Shown: positions 43,306 through 53,798, numbered from the stretch's first letter. The stretch: 64,000 nucleotides of DNA from Acidicapsa ligni (GCF_025685655.1 NZ_JAGSYG010000001.1:868001-932000); one strand, 5' to 3'. Notes: generated by a model not told the origin, from the sequence alone. Program-made: numbers and translations.

Positions 43306-46300
43306 ATGCGAAAACTTTACATCACTTTAATGGCCGTCTCATTGGGCTTTAGCCCATTGCTTGGTGTTGCCCAGGTGCAAACGTCGGAAAAGCCCGACCT
43401 TACAAAACAGCCAACGCTTTATGTGGTTGGATACGCGCATCTCGACACAGAGTGGCGGTGGGAATATCCCCAGGTCATCGATGAATACATTCGCAAGACG
43501 ATGGAAGACAACTTCAAACTGTTCGATAAATATCCCCATTATGTCTTCAATTTCAGCGGCGCCAATCGTTATCGCTTCATGAAGGAGTACTTCCCTGCGG
43601 ATTACGCAAGGTTGAAGACGTATGTCGATCAGGGACGTTGGTTCCCTGCCGGTTCGTCGATGGAAGAAGGCGATGTGAATGCGCCCAACGCTGAAGCCAT
43701 CATCCGGCAAATTCTCTACGGCAATAACTGGTTTCGCAAGGAGTTTGGCAAGGCCAGCAATGAATACATGCTGCCGGACTGCTTCGGCTTTCCTGCCTCG
43801 CTGCCGACAATTCTGGCGCACTCCGGTGTAAAGGGTTTCTCGACGCAAAAGCTTGTCTGGGGATCTTCTGCCGATGCAGGCGGCCCGGAATCGCTTGAGA
43901 AAACACCCGAAGGAACTCCATTCAACGTAGGCATCTGGGTCGGACCTGACGGCGAAAGCGTACTCGCCGGCCTCAATCCTGGTTCTTACAGCGGCGGCAT
44001 CTACAGCGACCTCAGCAAGCCGTTGCCTGAGGAACCCATAAGCCCCGTATCTATTGAACTGGAAAAGAAAATCGGTGATTTGCAGCAGAAGATACAGCAG
44101 GCTCAGCAGAAAAAAGAGAAGCCTGATGAGAAGGATCTGCAGCAGTTGTTCGGCCTGCGGTCTGAACAGGCTGCGCTGGCCCAGGGACGGCATGATCGGG
44201 ATGAGCAGCGATACCAGGGTGACTGGGCTGCGCGCGTCGTGCAAAACGGTAAGGTAACCGGCCTCTTCGCCGACTATCACTATTACGGCACCGGCGATAT
44301 CGGTGGCTCGCCCAGCGAAGAGTCCGTGAAGCTGCTGGAAGCGATCGTCACGCAAGGCGACGCCACCCTACCGCAGGGAAGATTCTCCAGGGGACAGAGC
44401 CATTCCGAGGCGCCTAGCCAGAAGGTTGGCGATGGTCCAGTGCATGTGATCTCTGCGACCGCCGATCAGATGTTCCTCAACATCACTCCAGCCGAAACAG
44501 CCACACTGCCTCGTTACACCGGCGAGATGGAGCTCACGAATCACTCCGCTGCCTCGCTGACCTCGCAGGCCTATCAGAAGCGTTGGATTCGCCAGCAGGA
44601 ACTGCTTGCCGACGCTGCCGAGAAGTCGTCGATTGCAGCCGAGTGGCTTGGCGCGCGGACCTATCCGCTTGATCGCCTCAACGATGCGTGGACACTCGCC
44701 ATGGGCGCGCACTTCCACGATATCGCCGCAGGAACCGCTACTCCAAGAAGCTACGAGTTTGCATGGAACGACGATGTCATCGCGATGAACCAGTTCGCAG
44801 GCGTATTTACCAACGCCAGCGAAGCAGTTGCCGCGAGCCTCGATACGCAAGCCAAAGGCGTTCCCCTCGTTGTATTCAACCCACTCAACATCGCGCGCGA
44901 AGACCTGGTGCAGGCCAAGGTCAACTTCCCTGGTGGCACCCCGAAGGCCGTGCGCGTTACCGCTCCAGATGGCAAAGAAGTGCCGGCACAGATTGCGGAT
45001 GGTAAAGTCCTCTTCCTCGCAAATGTGCCGTCGGTTGGCTACGCCGTCTATGACGTAGAGCCCACCTCAGGCTCTGCTTCCTCTTCGACGCTGCAAGTCT
45101 CCAGGCAAGGCATGGAGAATGAGTATTACCGCGTAAAGCTGAACGAAGATGGAGATGTCTCCAGCATCTACGACAAGCAGGCAGAAAAAGAATTGCTCGC
45201 TGCGCCTGCACGTCTGGCTATCTCCTATGACAACCCGCAACAGTGGCCCGCATGGAATATGGATTGGGATCAGGAACAAGCCGCTCCCAAGGCCTACGTC
45301 TCCGGTCCTGCGCAGATCAAGGTAGTCGAAGACGGTCCAGTTCGCGTTGCGATTGAAGTATCGCGCGAGACTGCTGGTTCCCGCTTCGTTCAGACGATCA
45401 GCCTTACGGCAGGCGATGGCGGAAAGCGTGTTGAGTTCGGCAACGTTATCGATTGGAATACGCGCGAAGCCAATCTCAAGGCAACCTTCCCCCTCACCGC
45501 GTCGAACCAGATGGCTACCTATAACTGGGACATCGGCACCATCCAACGCCCCTCGGCACAACCGAAGAAGTTTGAAGTCCCGTCGCATCAGTGGATCGAT
45601 CTGACCGATGCCAGTGGCAAGTTCGGCGCGACGGTACTCACCGATGCCAAGAACGGATCGGATAAGCCAAATGACAACACGATTCGTCTGACACTTCTCG
45701 TTACGCCGGGCACTGCTGGCGGCTATGCCGACCAGGCCACGCAGGACATTGGCCATCACGAATTCATCTACGGCATCGCAGGTCACTCCAACGGATGGCG
45801 CGATGCTCAAACCGATTGGCAGGGGCAGCGTTTGAATGCTCCGCTGATTGCCTTTGAAACGTCAAAGCATGACGGCTCGCAGGGCCGTATCTTCTCTCTT
45901 CTGAAGGTCAGCAACCCGCGTGTACGTGTGATGGCTGTCAAGAAGGCAGAGCAGGGAGACGAAGTTATCGTGCGTCTCGTCGAGCTCGATGGCAAGCCGC
46001 AACCGGATGTGCATGTTTCCTTCGCTGCACCAATTACCGCAGCACGCGAAGTCAATGGCCAGGAGCAGCCGGTTGGACCTGCAACCTTGAATGAAGGCGC
46101 TCTGGTTACGTCCTTCGGTGCATATCAACCGCGTACTTTCGCCCTGAAGCTCGCAGCTCCCTCCACCAAACTGGCAGCCGTACAATCCGCTCCTGTTACC
46201 TTGCACTACGATCTGGCGACTGCCAGCAACGATGGCGACCACGCTGCTGCCGGGTTCGACGGCAAGGGTAATACGCTACCGGCAGAAATGCTGCCTTCGC

Positions 46301-47688
46301 AGATCACATTCAATGATGTTCAGTTCAAGCTTGCACCTGCAAAGACTGGCACTCCGAATGCGATCGTTGCCAAGGGACAGAAGATTGATCTTCCCGCCGG
46401 CGATTACAACCGCGTCTATCTGCTTGCTGCATCCAGTGACGGCGATCAGAAAGCAACCTTCGACTTGGGCGGCAAAAAGGTCGAGCTTAACATTCAGAAC
46501 TGGGGCGGCTTCATCGGTCAGTGGGATGATCGGCAATGGAGCTCCGCAGACACCAGCCATGACAACTACGGCGAAATGATCGGGCTGAAACCCGGCTTTA
46601 TCAAGCGCGCCAATCTCGCCTGGTATTCCAGCCACCATCACAATGCATCGGGCCAGAATGCAACGTATGCGTATTCTTATCTCTTTGGATACGCGATCGA
46701 TCTCGCACCGGGTACAAAGTCGATTCTGTTGCCAAAGAACGACAAGATCCGAATCCTCGCGATCTCTGTAGCCACTGAAAATCCTGCAGTGGAACCAGCT
46801 CGTCCGCTCTACGACGTGCTTCCTTCTCCTAACGCGGGCGCTAGTGATTTCACACTTTCACCATCCTCTGCCAGCATCTCGGTATCTCAAGGAAAGACCG
46901 CTACAACGCACGTCCTTGTCATGCCGAGAGGCAGCTTCAGTGGAGCGGTCAACCTCACCGCATCTGGATTGCCCGCAGGAGTAACGGCAGCATTCAGCCC
47001 GGCCAGCACTACGGGCTCAAGCGCTCTCACTCTCACCACCACCAAGTCAACCGCTCCGGCCACAGCTCAAGTCACGGTGACAGGAGTGTCCGATGGCGTA
47101 TCGCACTCTTTCACCACCGATGTGTCAGTTACTCCCGTTCTTGAAGGGACAGTGGCTGTCGATTTGTCATCGGCGTACAACGTCACCGGAATCTATGACG
47201 ATGGCAAAAAGTTTGAGGCATCGGCCAGCCTCGACGACGGTGGCTATTCTCTATCCAGGCAGGCACTTGGTTCTGAAGCGATCGGCGAAAGCGTCGTCTT
47301 CAAGCTCGGTCCGGCCAACGCTCCCGATGTGGTGACAGGCAAAACGATTACTCTTCCGTCAGGCAAGTTCACCAGCCTCAAGATTCTCGCCACGGCAGTC
47401 GAAGAGAACCAGAGGCAACAGATCTTCACGGTCAACTACACGGATGGCACCAGCTCTTCGTTTACGCGGACTCTGAGCGACTGGGCCTCCACCGGCAATG
47501 TCAAAGGTGAGACTGCTGCAGCCGATATGCCCTATCGTCTCATTGCGGATGGTTCGAAGGATGGCAACCCGTTTTATCTCCATGCTTACTCTTTGAATCT
47601 TGATACAAACAAAACCGTCCAAAGCATCACACTGCCGAGCAACAGAAATGTTCTGGTCTTCGGCATTACCCTGGTGCCGTCGAAATAG
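43306..47688 (+). CDS. secreted GH38-type alpha-mannosidase with extra C-terminal modules
   Basis: A 1,460-residue exported enzyme. Signal peptide to about GVAQ. The GH38 catalytic domain begins with VGYAHLDTEWRW (zinc ligands His45, Asp47) and has the nucleophile Asp158 in YMLPDCFGFP. Residues ~243-305 are a Gln/Lys-rich helical insertion inside the catalytic part. The GH38 middle and C-terminal domains follow to about 950. The tail holds two similar beta-rich units (about 970-1170 and 1285-1460) around an Ig-like module (SDFTLSPSSASISVSQG). It should trim alpha-mannosides outside the cytoplasm. ATG 43306 has GGGAG 5 bp ahead. A GH76 gene follows. Confidence 0.88.
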   Translation: MRKLYITLMAVSLGFSPLLGVAQVQTSEKPDLTKQPTLYVVGYAHLDTEWRWEYPQVIDEYIRKTMEDNFKLFDKYPHYVFNFSGANRYRFMKEYFPADYARLKTYVDQGRWFPAGSSMEEGDVNAPNAEAIIRQILYGNNWFRKEFGKASNEYMLPDCFGFPASLPTILAHSGVKGFSTQKLVWGSSADAGGPESLEKTPEGTPFNVGIWVGPDGESVLAGLNPGSYSGGIYSDLSKPLPEEPISPVSIELEKKIGDLQQKIQQAQQKKEKPDEKDLQQLFGLRSEQAALAQGRHDRDEQRYQGDWAARVVQNGKVTGLFADYHYYGTGDIGGSPSEESVKLLEAIVTQGDATLPQGRFSRGQSHSEAPSQKVGDGPVHVISATADQMFLNITPAETATLPRYTGEMELTNHSAASLTSQAYQKRWIRQQELLADAAEKSSIAAEWLGARTYPLDRLNDAWTLAMGAHFHDIAAGTATPRSYEFAWNDDVIAMNQFAGVFTNASEAVAASLDTQAKGVPLVVFNPLNIAREDLVQAKVNFPGGTPKAVRVTAPDGKEVPAQIADGKVLFLANVPSVGYAVYDVEPTSGSASSSTLQVSRQGMENEYYRVKLNEDGDVSSIYDKQAEKELLAAPARLAISYDNPQQWPAWNMDWDQEQAAPKAYVSGPAQIKVVEDGPVRVAIEVSRETAGSRFVQTISLTAGDGGKRVEFGNVIDWNTREANLKATFPLTASNQMATYNWDIGTIQRPSAQPKKFEVPSHQWIDLTDASGKFGATVLTDAKNGSDKPNDNTIRLTLLVTPGTAGGYADQATQDIGHHEFIYGIAGHSNGWRDAQTDWQGQRLNAPLIAFETSKHDGSQGRIFSLLKVSNPRVRVMAVKKAEQGDEVIVRLVELDGKPQPDVHVSFAAPITAAREVNGQEQPVGPATLNEGALVTSFGAYQPRTFALKLAAPSTKLAAVQSAPVTLHYDLATASNDGDHAAAGFDGKGNTLPAEMLPSQITFNDVQFKLAPAKTGTPNAIVAKGQKIDLPAGDYNRVYLLAASSDGDQKATFDLGGKKVELNIQNWGGFIGQWDDRQWSSADTSHDNYGEMIGLKPGFIKRANLAWYSSHHHNASGQNATYAYSYLFGYAIDLAPGTKSILLPKNDKIRILAISVATENPAVEPARPLYDVLPSPNAGASDFTLSPSSASISVSQGKTATTHVLVMPRGSFSGAVNLTASGLPAGVTAAFSPASTTGSSALTLTTTKSTAPATAQVTVTGVSDGVSHSFTTDVSVTPVLEGTVAVDLSSAYNVTGIYDDGKKFEASASLDDGGYSLSRQALGSEAIGESVVFKLGPANAPDVVTGKTITLPSGKFTSLKILATAVEENQRQQIFTVNYTDGTSSSFTRTLSDWASTGNVKGETAAADMPYRLIADGSKDGNPFYLHAYSLNLDTNKTVQSITLPSNRNVLVFGITLVPSK

Positions 47689-47717
47689 TAGATAAGAAGA
47701 TGACCAGGCAGCATAAG

Positions 47718-47743
47718 AAAGGGCAGGCGCGAGCCTGCCCTTT
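47718..47743 (+). terminator. terminator after GH38 gene
   Basis: Perfect 11-bp stem (47718-47728 with 47733-47743), loop GCGA, with T residues at the end of the stem and a T-run just beyond. Confidence 0.8.
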
Positions 47744-47817
47744 CTGCTTAATTTTTCAATGAACCCTGGCGATGCATAAATCAAAAGCATGTAACTAGAA
47801 GGGAAGGCGAAGAGTCA

Positions 47818-48984
47818 ATGTCGCTACTGAATTCAAAACGAAACAGGCTTACACTTCGCTGGGCTCTTCTGCCTTTGTTCTTATGTGCAGTGCATAGCCG
47901 CAGCCTTAAGGCAGGCGAAACAGGCGCGGCCACACAGGCTGAAAGCACTGCATATGCCCAGCACGCCACGCAGGCGGTTCAGGCTCTTCAGTCCTGGTAT
48001 GACCTCGACACAGGTCTCTATCGCACCACCGGCTGGTGGAACTCGGCGAACGCGATCACCGTCCTCGCCGATTACGCGCGAGTAACGCAATCAAGAGAAT
48101 ATGATTTTGTTTTCTCGAACACGTTCTCCACCGCGCAGAAGACAGCTCCGGGCTTCATCAACAAGTTCTACGACGATGAAGGCTGGTGGGCGTTGGCATG
48201 GATCGATGCCTATGGCATAACGAAAGATCAGCGCTACCTGACAGTAGCAAAATCTATCTTTACCGATATGACGTATGGCTGGGATAACACCTGTTCCGGC
48301 GGGATCTGGTGGAGTAAAGATCGCAATTACAAAAATGCGATAGCCAATGAATTATTCCTGTCCGTCGCGGCACAGCTTGCAAATTCGACAAGCGACCCCA
48401 GAGAGAAAGCAACCTATCTCGCATGGGCCAGGCGTGAGTGGAGTTGGTTCTCTCACTCCGGCATGATCAACGGAAAAGGCCTGGTGAATGACGGGCTCAC
48501 AGAGAAGTGCGAGAACAATCGGAAGACGACCTGGACTTATAATCAGGGCGTGATTCTGGGCGGCCTCGTTGCTCTGCATCAGTCTGATCCCAAGTCTGAT
48601 TCAGGCCCCGCACTCATGCAGGAAGCAAGCCGGATTGCCGATGCCGCCATCGCAGCCCTGGCAGACGCCCAGGGAATTCTTCACGATCCCTGCGAGCCGA
48701 ATTGCGGCGGTGATGGCACACAATTCAAAGGCATCTTCGTGCGCAATCTCAGCACACTGGAAGACTCAGATTCCAGGCCACAATTCAAGCGCTTCCTGTT
48801 GACCAATGCAGACAGTATCTGGAGCCAGGTACACCCGCCTGATTTTCATCTTGGAGAAGTGTGGATCGCGCCCTTCAGTGGATCAAATGCCAGCAGTCAG
48901 AGTTCCGCGTTGGATGCACTCGTAGCCGCCGCACACGTCGCAGGAAAACCGCATGAAAGTCACCGATCCTTGACTGACCATTGA
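47818..48984 (+). CDS. secreted GH76-family protein (alpha-1,6-mannanase type)
   Basis: A 388-residue exported enzyme: signal peptide within the first ~35 residues, then the (alpha/alpha)6 barrel of GH76. The paired catalytic aspartates are present as Asp119-Asp120 in NKFYDDEGWWALAW; ELFLSVAAQL and TWTYNQGVILGGLV are other family signs. GH76 enzymes cut alpha-1,6-mannan backbones of fungal cell walls, and the preceding GH38 enzyme would remove mannosyl ends, so the two fit one mannan-degrading function. A terminator stands between them, so they are separate transcripts. Confidence 0.88.
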   Translation: MSLLNSKRNRLTLRWALLPLFLCAVHSRSLKAGETGAATQAESTAYAQHATQAVQALQSWYDLDTGLYRTTGWWNSANAITVLADYARVTQSREYDFVFSNTFSTAQKTAPGFINKFYDDEGWWALAWIDAYGITKDQRYLTVAKSIFTDMTYGWDNTCSGGIWWSKDRNYKNAIANELFLSVAAQLANSTSDPREKATYLAWARREWSWFSHSGMINGKGLVNDGLTEKCENNRKTTWTYNQGVILGGLVALHQSDPKSDSGPALMQEASRIADAAIAALADAQGILHDPCEPNCGGDGTQFKGIFVRNLSTLEDSDSRPQFKRFLLTNADSIWSQVHPPDFHLGEVWIAPFSGSNASSQSSALDALVAAAHVAGKPHESHRSLTDH

Positions 48985-49034
48985 TGGATCCGGATGGCGT
49001 TTACTAAGGGATAAGTATTGAGAAATCAAAAGCA

Positions 49035-49065
49035 ATGGGCTGGCCTTCATTCGAGGCCAGCCCAT
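49035..49065 (-). terminator. terminator after csbD-like gene
   Basis: Perfect 11-bp stem (49035-49045 with 49055-49065) with a 9-base loop, followed on the minus strand by a T-rich stretch. It lies 30 bp past the small CsbD-family gene and also between convergent transcripts. Confidence 0.75.
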
Positions 49066-49094
49066 CGCGTTGAATGCGTTGTAAAAGCAAGAGA

Positions 49095-49274
49095 CTACTT
49101 TTCAAATACCTGCTTAACCTGCCCGACCTTCTTTTCGACGGTGCCATCAATGCGCTGAGCTGTACCTTCGTCTTCAAGATTCGGATCATCGGTAGCTCGG
49201 CCGATCTTTTCCTTCACCTTGCCGATAACTTCATTCGTTTTTCCGTGAACCTGATCATGTGTGCTGGTTGTCAT
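49095..49274 (-). CDS. CsbD-family stress protein
   Basis: A 59-residue, charged, probably flexible cytoplasmic protein with the CsbD pattern HGKTNEVIGKVKEKIGRATDD and a second similar half (IDGTVEKKVGQVKQVFEK). Members are induced in general stress and stationary phase; their molecular role is not settled. ATG 49274 has an ideal AAGGAGG site 7 bp upstream. Single gene with its own terminator. Confidence 0.9.
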   Translation of the reverse strand: MTTSTHDQVHGKTNEVIGKVKEKIGRATDDPNLEDEGTAQRIDGTVEKKVGQVKQVFEK

Positions 49275-49475
49275 TTGCAATCCTCCTTGTGCTTCAAACA
49301 ATTGGATGGATGCTATCCCCGAAAGGTTTGCCGAAACGGCTTACAGACCGCACTTCAGATTTACCGAAAGACACAAACTTGATTGGATCAAAACCCGCCG
49401 TTTCATGGGCTATAAGCTAACTCTATGAATTGAATCAGCCGTACTCGGAAAGCTGTACGAAAGCGCTCAAGTTAT

Positions 49476-49535
49476 AACTTCATGGCTTGTAACTTTCTGC
49501 GTTGTATTTCATGACTTGCAACTTCACGGCTTGGG
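49476..49535. repeat. imperfect 29-bp tandem repeat
   Basis: The word TTCATGRCTTGYAACTT occurs at about 49479 and 49508 with a third decayed copy at 49523 overlapping the end of the GH28-like gene. It does not encode anything visible. Confidence 0.45.
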
Positions 49536-51773
49536 TGTAACATCGCCTGTTTTGGCGGCAATCGCTTTTGGTGCGGCTGCAACGACGCTGCCATGACTGA
49601 ATGCTTTCGCCGGTATATCTGTAAGGCCGATGCCCGGGCCTGCCCATAGCAGCCGGGGTGTTCCCTGGCTTATCGACTGTAGCGTTTTCAGTTGCAATAC
49701 ATGCTTGCCCGCGCGAAGTCCGATGCTTCCCTGCGCATATCGCACGGCGTTGTTATGCGAGCCGCAAACTTCGGCAAAGGGTGGTCCAGTCTGCGCTAAT
49801 GGAACACCATCAATCGTAAGCTGCGCACCATCGCGTGCCATGAGTGCGAATTGATAGCCACCATCCTGGGGCACGTCGATGAACCCATCGTAGACCGCAG
49901 CATAGTGCGTGAAGCCACCAGTATCCGTTGTATCCAGCGTCGCGGTAGTTCCACTCTTCATCGATTTTTCCAGCACAAACGTTGGAAAATCAGGCCACGT
50001 TCCGGGATAGATGTTGTAGTTCAAGCCGGGTGCCGTTTGTTTTTTGGCTGCAGCCTCATGCCAATGCGCAACCACGACAACTCCATGCTCTGCCCAATCC
50101 TGTACCGGCCGTTTTTCGCCGAGAATGGCCTTGCTCTCAACCTGCAGCAGCACGCGAAAACGCCCTGCTCCCGCAGCATCGGTTGCATTGAGTTCCGTGC
50201 CGCGTGCATCTACAAAGCGATGCCGTATCTGCCTGCCACGCGCCGTTGTTCCGTCGCCAAAGAGCCATGTATAACGCGCATGAGGATCGGTAGTTTTATC
50301 TGCGGTAAAGGTAGCGTGCGTGCCCGTCTGCACCACCGCAGGGGTCACCTTGAACTGTGCCCTGGCTCGTTTGTCTCCTGCAGCAAATACCGGTTGTTGC
50401 GCCCCATCTGATATCGAAAGCGGCAGATGGGCATTCGACGTAATTACGGTTTGCTCATACTTCACATTTTCCAGGCGAATATCCGTTACAGGTCCTCGTA
50501 CCTCCGACGTTACAAGCGGAGGTTGCTCCAGAGCCCAGATGTTGCGAAAGGTAAATCCATGCAAGCCGGGCTGCTCCTGTTCCATTTGAAAAAGAGAGTA
50601 CCAATCATCGAGCCACAGATTTTCAAATGTGTAACCGGAGTGGCTACCCGTCGCGCCTTCCGCACCCCAAAAAGTAAACAGCGCAAATGGAGGTCCGCAG
50701 GACCCGATGCCACCGTGCAGAATATCCGAGTCCCGCAGCGTGAAGCCGCGCGAGTTGAAGCTCTTCTGCGGCCATCCCGCACGCACGATATTTGAAATGC
50801 TTGTAGACAGCACGCTGTGTTCCACAAGGATGTTGGACACATCATGCCCGGGCAGCTTGATCTCATCTTCCGTGTAGCCATCCCAGTTGCCCTGCATCGC
50901 AAACACATCGTCCGAAGCGCGAAAGAATGAGTCGCGTACGATCGTGTCGCCGCCGCCAAGCCAGTCCATGCCGTCCTGATTGGCATTGCCAGGATTGCCG
51001 CCGATTACGCGCACGTTTTCATACAGCAGGTTGGTCGAGTCCTTCATCTGGATAGACCACGTGCGGCTTCGTACCAGGCATGTAACCCCGTTGATCTCGA
51101 TGCGATTCGCCTGCATCGCGCCCACGCAATGCCAGTCGGGCTTCTGCATCCAGCCATCGTCATCCTGTGGGTTTTGCGGGCCATCGTAGACGATAACGCC
51201 ACGCCCCAGAACTTTGACGTCGTGCACCTTCCACAGGTTCAGGCTGCCGAGAATCACGGCGCCGGGAGTCAGATAGTAGGTTTCACCGCTCTTCGGATTC
51301 AGGCTTCCTTTGTGAATGCCCGGCGCAATGATGTGAACCGTCGCCGACGCTGCCGGAGCCTTTCCCAGCGGATGCGAAGCGAATAGAAACAGCATGCGTG
51401 CATGGTTAAGAAAGTCGTCAGGGCGGGAGATGGAAAGCTTCGCGGGAGTCTTCAGCCGAAAGCGAATTGTGTTCCTGCTTACGGTGGGCCGTATCCCCAG
51501 CCGCCAGGGCTGTATATCGACTCCGTGGTCCCAGAATCCATCCTGCGATGAAGTTATGGAGACAGTGACCGCCCCGGTCGTATCGAAATTTACATAATCG
51601 TAGTTCGCCGCCGCGTGTGCCACGTCGATCGGTTTGCCGTTGATCTCTACCTTGTACCGGGTCGAACGCAGTTCCTGGGGCACAGGAACAGGAAGCACGC
51701 GCGCCTCTGCAACGAGACCGGCGATGAGAACCAAGGCAAGAAAAGGCAAACGGAAGTTACGCAAACGAAACAT
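49524..51773 (-). CDS. secreted GH28-like beta-helix glycosidase with PKD and PA14 modules
   Basis: A 749-residue exported protein. After the signal peptide comes a beta-sandwich resembling the N-terminal domain of dextranases (GVDIQPWRLGIRPTV), then a right-handed beta-helix with paired acidic motifs NQDGMDWLGG and FRASDDVFAMQG as in GH28/GH49 enzymes. A PKD-like unit (YTWLFGDGTT) and a C-terminal PA14-type domain (YDGFIDVPQDGGYQFALMARDG) follow. It probably cuts a plant or microbial polysaccharide; pectin versus dextran cannot be decided. The start is uncertain: ATG 51773 gives the cleanest signal peptide, ATG 51794 is possible. Confidence 0.8.
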   Translation of the reverse strand: MFRLRNFRLPFLALVLIAGLVAEARVLPVPVPQELRSTRYKVEINGKPIDVAHAAANYDYVNFDTTGAVTVSITSSQDGFWDHGVDIQPWRLGIRPTVSRNTIRFRLKTPAKLSISRPDDFLNHARMLFLFASHPLGKAPAASATVHIIAPGIHKGSLNPKSGETYYLTPGAVILGSLNLWKVHDVKVLGRGVIVYDGPQNPQDDDGWMQKPDWHCVGAMQANRIEINGVTCLVRSRTWSIQMKDSTNLLYENVRVIGGNPGNANQDGMDWLGGGDTIVRDSFFRASDDVFAMQGNWDGYTEDEIKLPGHDVSNILVEHSVLSTSISNIVRAGWPQKSFNSRGFTLRDSDILHGGIGSCGPPFALFTFWGAEGATGSHSGYTFENLWLDDWYSLFQMEQEQPGLHGFTFRNIWALEQPPLVTSEVRGPVTDIRLENVKYEQTVITSNAHLPLSISDGAQQPVFAAGDKRARAQFKVTPAVVQTGTHATFTADKTTDPHARYTWLFGDGTTARGRQIRHRFVDARGTELNATDAAGAGRFRVLLQVESKAILGEKRPVQDWAEHGVVVVAHWHEAAAKKQTAPGLNYNIYPGTWPDFPTFVLEKSMKSGTTATLDTTDTGGFTHYAAVYDGFIDVPQDGGYQFALMARDGAQLTIDGVPLAQTGPPFAEVCGSHNNAVRYAQGSIGLRAGKHVLQLKTLQSISQGTPRLLWAGPGIGLTDIPAKAFSHGSVVAAAPKAIAAKTGDVTPKP

Positions 51774-51980
51774 ATCCAGGAAAACAACTTCCATGAAGAA
51801 TTCTTGCAGTGTACTTGCCCGGATGAAGTTGTGGCATCCCCGGAAAGGGGAATGAGGTCGTTGCAGAGCTGGAGTATGTCTCCTGTCGGTATATTCTGGG
51901 CGACTGCCGCTTGCGTGGCTTTTCATCAGAAAAAGCCAACTTCGCGAGTCCGGATGGTGCATTGCAATAGGAGAAATGCT

Positions 51981-52754
51981 CTAAATCCCTTCACCCATAG
52001 ATACATAATTGCGCAATCGCTCCAGTTCATCGCGGTAGGCCGCGCGCTCCAATTCTTCCGCCATAAATGTATTCGGGGTTTTATGCGTTCCAGGTGCTTT
52101 TTGATCGCCGTTCGATATTTCCAGCCGTGTTTCCATTAGTTCAACCCTTTGCGCCAGTGCAATTAACGCATCCGATAAGGGGTCTTTCACTTCGTGAGGA
52201 TCAGTAATCAGAACCCGCTGCCCATTGCGGTAAACAATATGCGCGGGCACGCCTACGACGGTGGAGTTAGGCGGAACATCCATCAGCACCACCGATCCCG
52301 CGCCTACCCGCGAGTTCTCGCCAATCGTAATATCGCCGAGAATATTCGCGTTGTTGCCGACAAACACTCCGTCGCACAGCGTCGGATGCCGCTTCTTGCG
52401 TCCCTTGTCGTTCGCACTGCCAGTGCCGCCGAGAGTTACGCCCTGATACAGTGTCACATCGTTGCCGACAACCGCTGTTTCGCCGATCACCACGCCCATT
52501 CCGTGGTCAATCAGCAACCGCCGTCCCAGCGTTGCTCCAGGATGAATCTCGACTCCTGTCCAGAAGCGAGTGGTCTGCGAAAACACCCGCGCAGTCAGCC
52601 GCCATCCCCGCAGCCATAGCCAGTGATGAATGGAATGAGCCCAGACCGCATGCAGCCCCGGTGAGCACAGAAATACCTGCACCCCGGATTGCGCCGCCGG
52701 ATCGCGTTTCATCACCGAACCAATGTCTTCGCGAATCCGCGCCAGCAACGCCAT
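51981..52754 (-). CDS. cysE: serine O-acetyltransferase
   Basis: A 257-residue left-handed beta-helix acetyltransferase. It has the family signs [39 protein letters not shown] and the hexapeptide run [19 protein letters not shown]. It makes O-acetylserine from serine and acetyl-CoA, the substrate of CysK next door. Length and the lack of a long N-terminal helical domain resemble the short EpsC/SAT type. It is 72 bp behind cysK on the same strand, so both steps of cysteine synthesis are together. Confidence 0.93.
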   Translation of the reverse strand: MALLARIREDIGSVMKRDPAAQSGVQVFLCSPGLHAVWAHSIHHWLWLRGWRLTARVFSQTTRFWTGVEIHPGATLGRRLLIDHGMGVVIGETAVVGNDVTLYQGVTLGGTGSANDKGRKKRHPTLCDGVFVGNNANILGDITIGENSRVGAGSVVLMDVPPNSTVVGVPAHIVYRNGQRVLITDPHEVKDPLSDALIALAQRVELMETRLEISNGDQKAPGTHKTPNTFMAEELERAAYRDELERLRNYVSMGEGI

Positions 52755-52770
52755 GCAAAACCCTCGGCCC

Positions 52771-52811
52771 CCAGCTACAGCCGCCAGCCACCAGCAGGAG
52801 CTGGTAGCTGG
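52771..52811. repeat. inverted repeat between cysK and cysE
   Basis: CCAGCTAC at 52771 pairs with GTAGCTGG at 52804, with further CCAGC/GCTGG pairing inside. No T-run follows; it may modulate expression of cysE relative to cysK. Confidence 0.45.
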
Positions 52812-52826
52812 TTGCTGATAGCAGTA

Positions 52827-53798
52827 TTACAAGTTGACAGGTTGTGGCTGTAGCGCCTGCACTTCATTGCGAATGGCTTCAAACAATACGCTCGATAGAT
52901 AACGTTCGCCAAAGCTGGGGATAATCACCACGATCCGCTTGCCTGCATTTTCAGGCCGTGCTGCCACTTTTAGAGCAGCAGATACCGCCGCGCCCGAAGA
53001 GATGCCCACAAACAAGCCTTCTTCCAGAGGAAGCCGTCTCGCCGTCTCGATCGACTCTTCATTGGTAACGGTAATGATTTCATCGATCAGATCCGTCTTC
53101 AGAATGGTCGGCACAAACCCCGCACCGATGCCCTGAATTTTATGTGGTCCCGGCTTGCCACCGCTCAGCACCGCGCTGTCGACAGGCTCGACGGCGATGA
53201 CCTTAAGATTTGGATTCTTCTCTTTAAGAAAACTTGCCGCACCTGTCAGCGTTCCGCCGGTTCCGACCGCGGAGATAAAGAAGTCGACCTTACCGTCGGT
53301 ATCCGCCCAGATCTCTGGTCCGGTGGTCGCATAGTGGATCGCCGGGTTGGCAGGGTTGTCAAACTGACGCAGGATGTGGCCATTTGGCGTCTGCGCGAGC
53401 AACTCATCCGCCTTGGCAATCGCGCCCTTCATTCCATTCGGTCCCGGCGTGAGGATCAGCTCCGCGCCAAGGCTGCGTAGAACAATCCGCCGCTCCATGC
53501 TCATCGTCTCGGGCATGGTCAGGATCAGCTTGTAGCCTTTTACCGCCGAGGCAAACGCGAGTCCAATGCCCGTATTGCCACTGGTCGGCTCAATCAGGAT
53601 GGTTTCGCCGGCCTTGATCTTGCCTTCCTTCTCGGCAGCTTCAATCATTGCCAGGCCGATGCGGTCTTTTACGCTGCCCATCGGGTTCTGGCTCTCCAGC
53701 TTGGCCAGTATCTCGCCAGGCAGGCCTTTGGTTACGCGGTTCAGCCGTACCAGCGGAGTCTTGCCAATCAGTTCCGTAACGCTCGCTGCAATGCTCAT
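52827..53798 (-). CDS. cysK: cysteine synthase A
   Basis: A 323-residue fold-type II PLP enzyme: PLP lysine Lys44 in NPMGSVKDR, the substrate loop TSGNTG, the phosphate-binding GTGGTLTG and the C-terminal FVGISSGAA. It makes cysteine from O-acetylserine and sulfide in the cytoplasm and typically binds CysE. No riboswitch-like structure is visible in the ~250 bp upstream. Confidence 0.95.
   Translation of the reverse strand: MSIAASVTELIGKTPLVRLNRVTKGLPGEILAKLESQNPMGSVKDRIGLAMIEAAEKEGKIKAGETILIEPTSGNTGIGLAFASAVKGYKLILTMPETMSMERRIVLRSLGAELILTPGPNGMKGAIAKADELLAQTPNGHILRQFDNPANPAIHYATTGPEIWADTDGKVDFFISAVGTGGTLTGAASFLKEKNPNLKVIAVEPVDSAVLSGGKPGPHKIQGIGAGFVPTILKTDLIDEIITVTNEESIETARRLPLEEGLFVGISSGAAVSAALKVAARPENAGKRIVVIIPSFGERYLSSVLFEAIRNEVQALQPQPVNL

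Noticed and set aside
43339-44355. 338-codon open frame antisense to the GH38 gene
   Set aside because: The forward strand encodes the catalytic domain with intact active site; the antisense product has no recognisable features.
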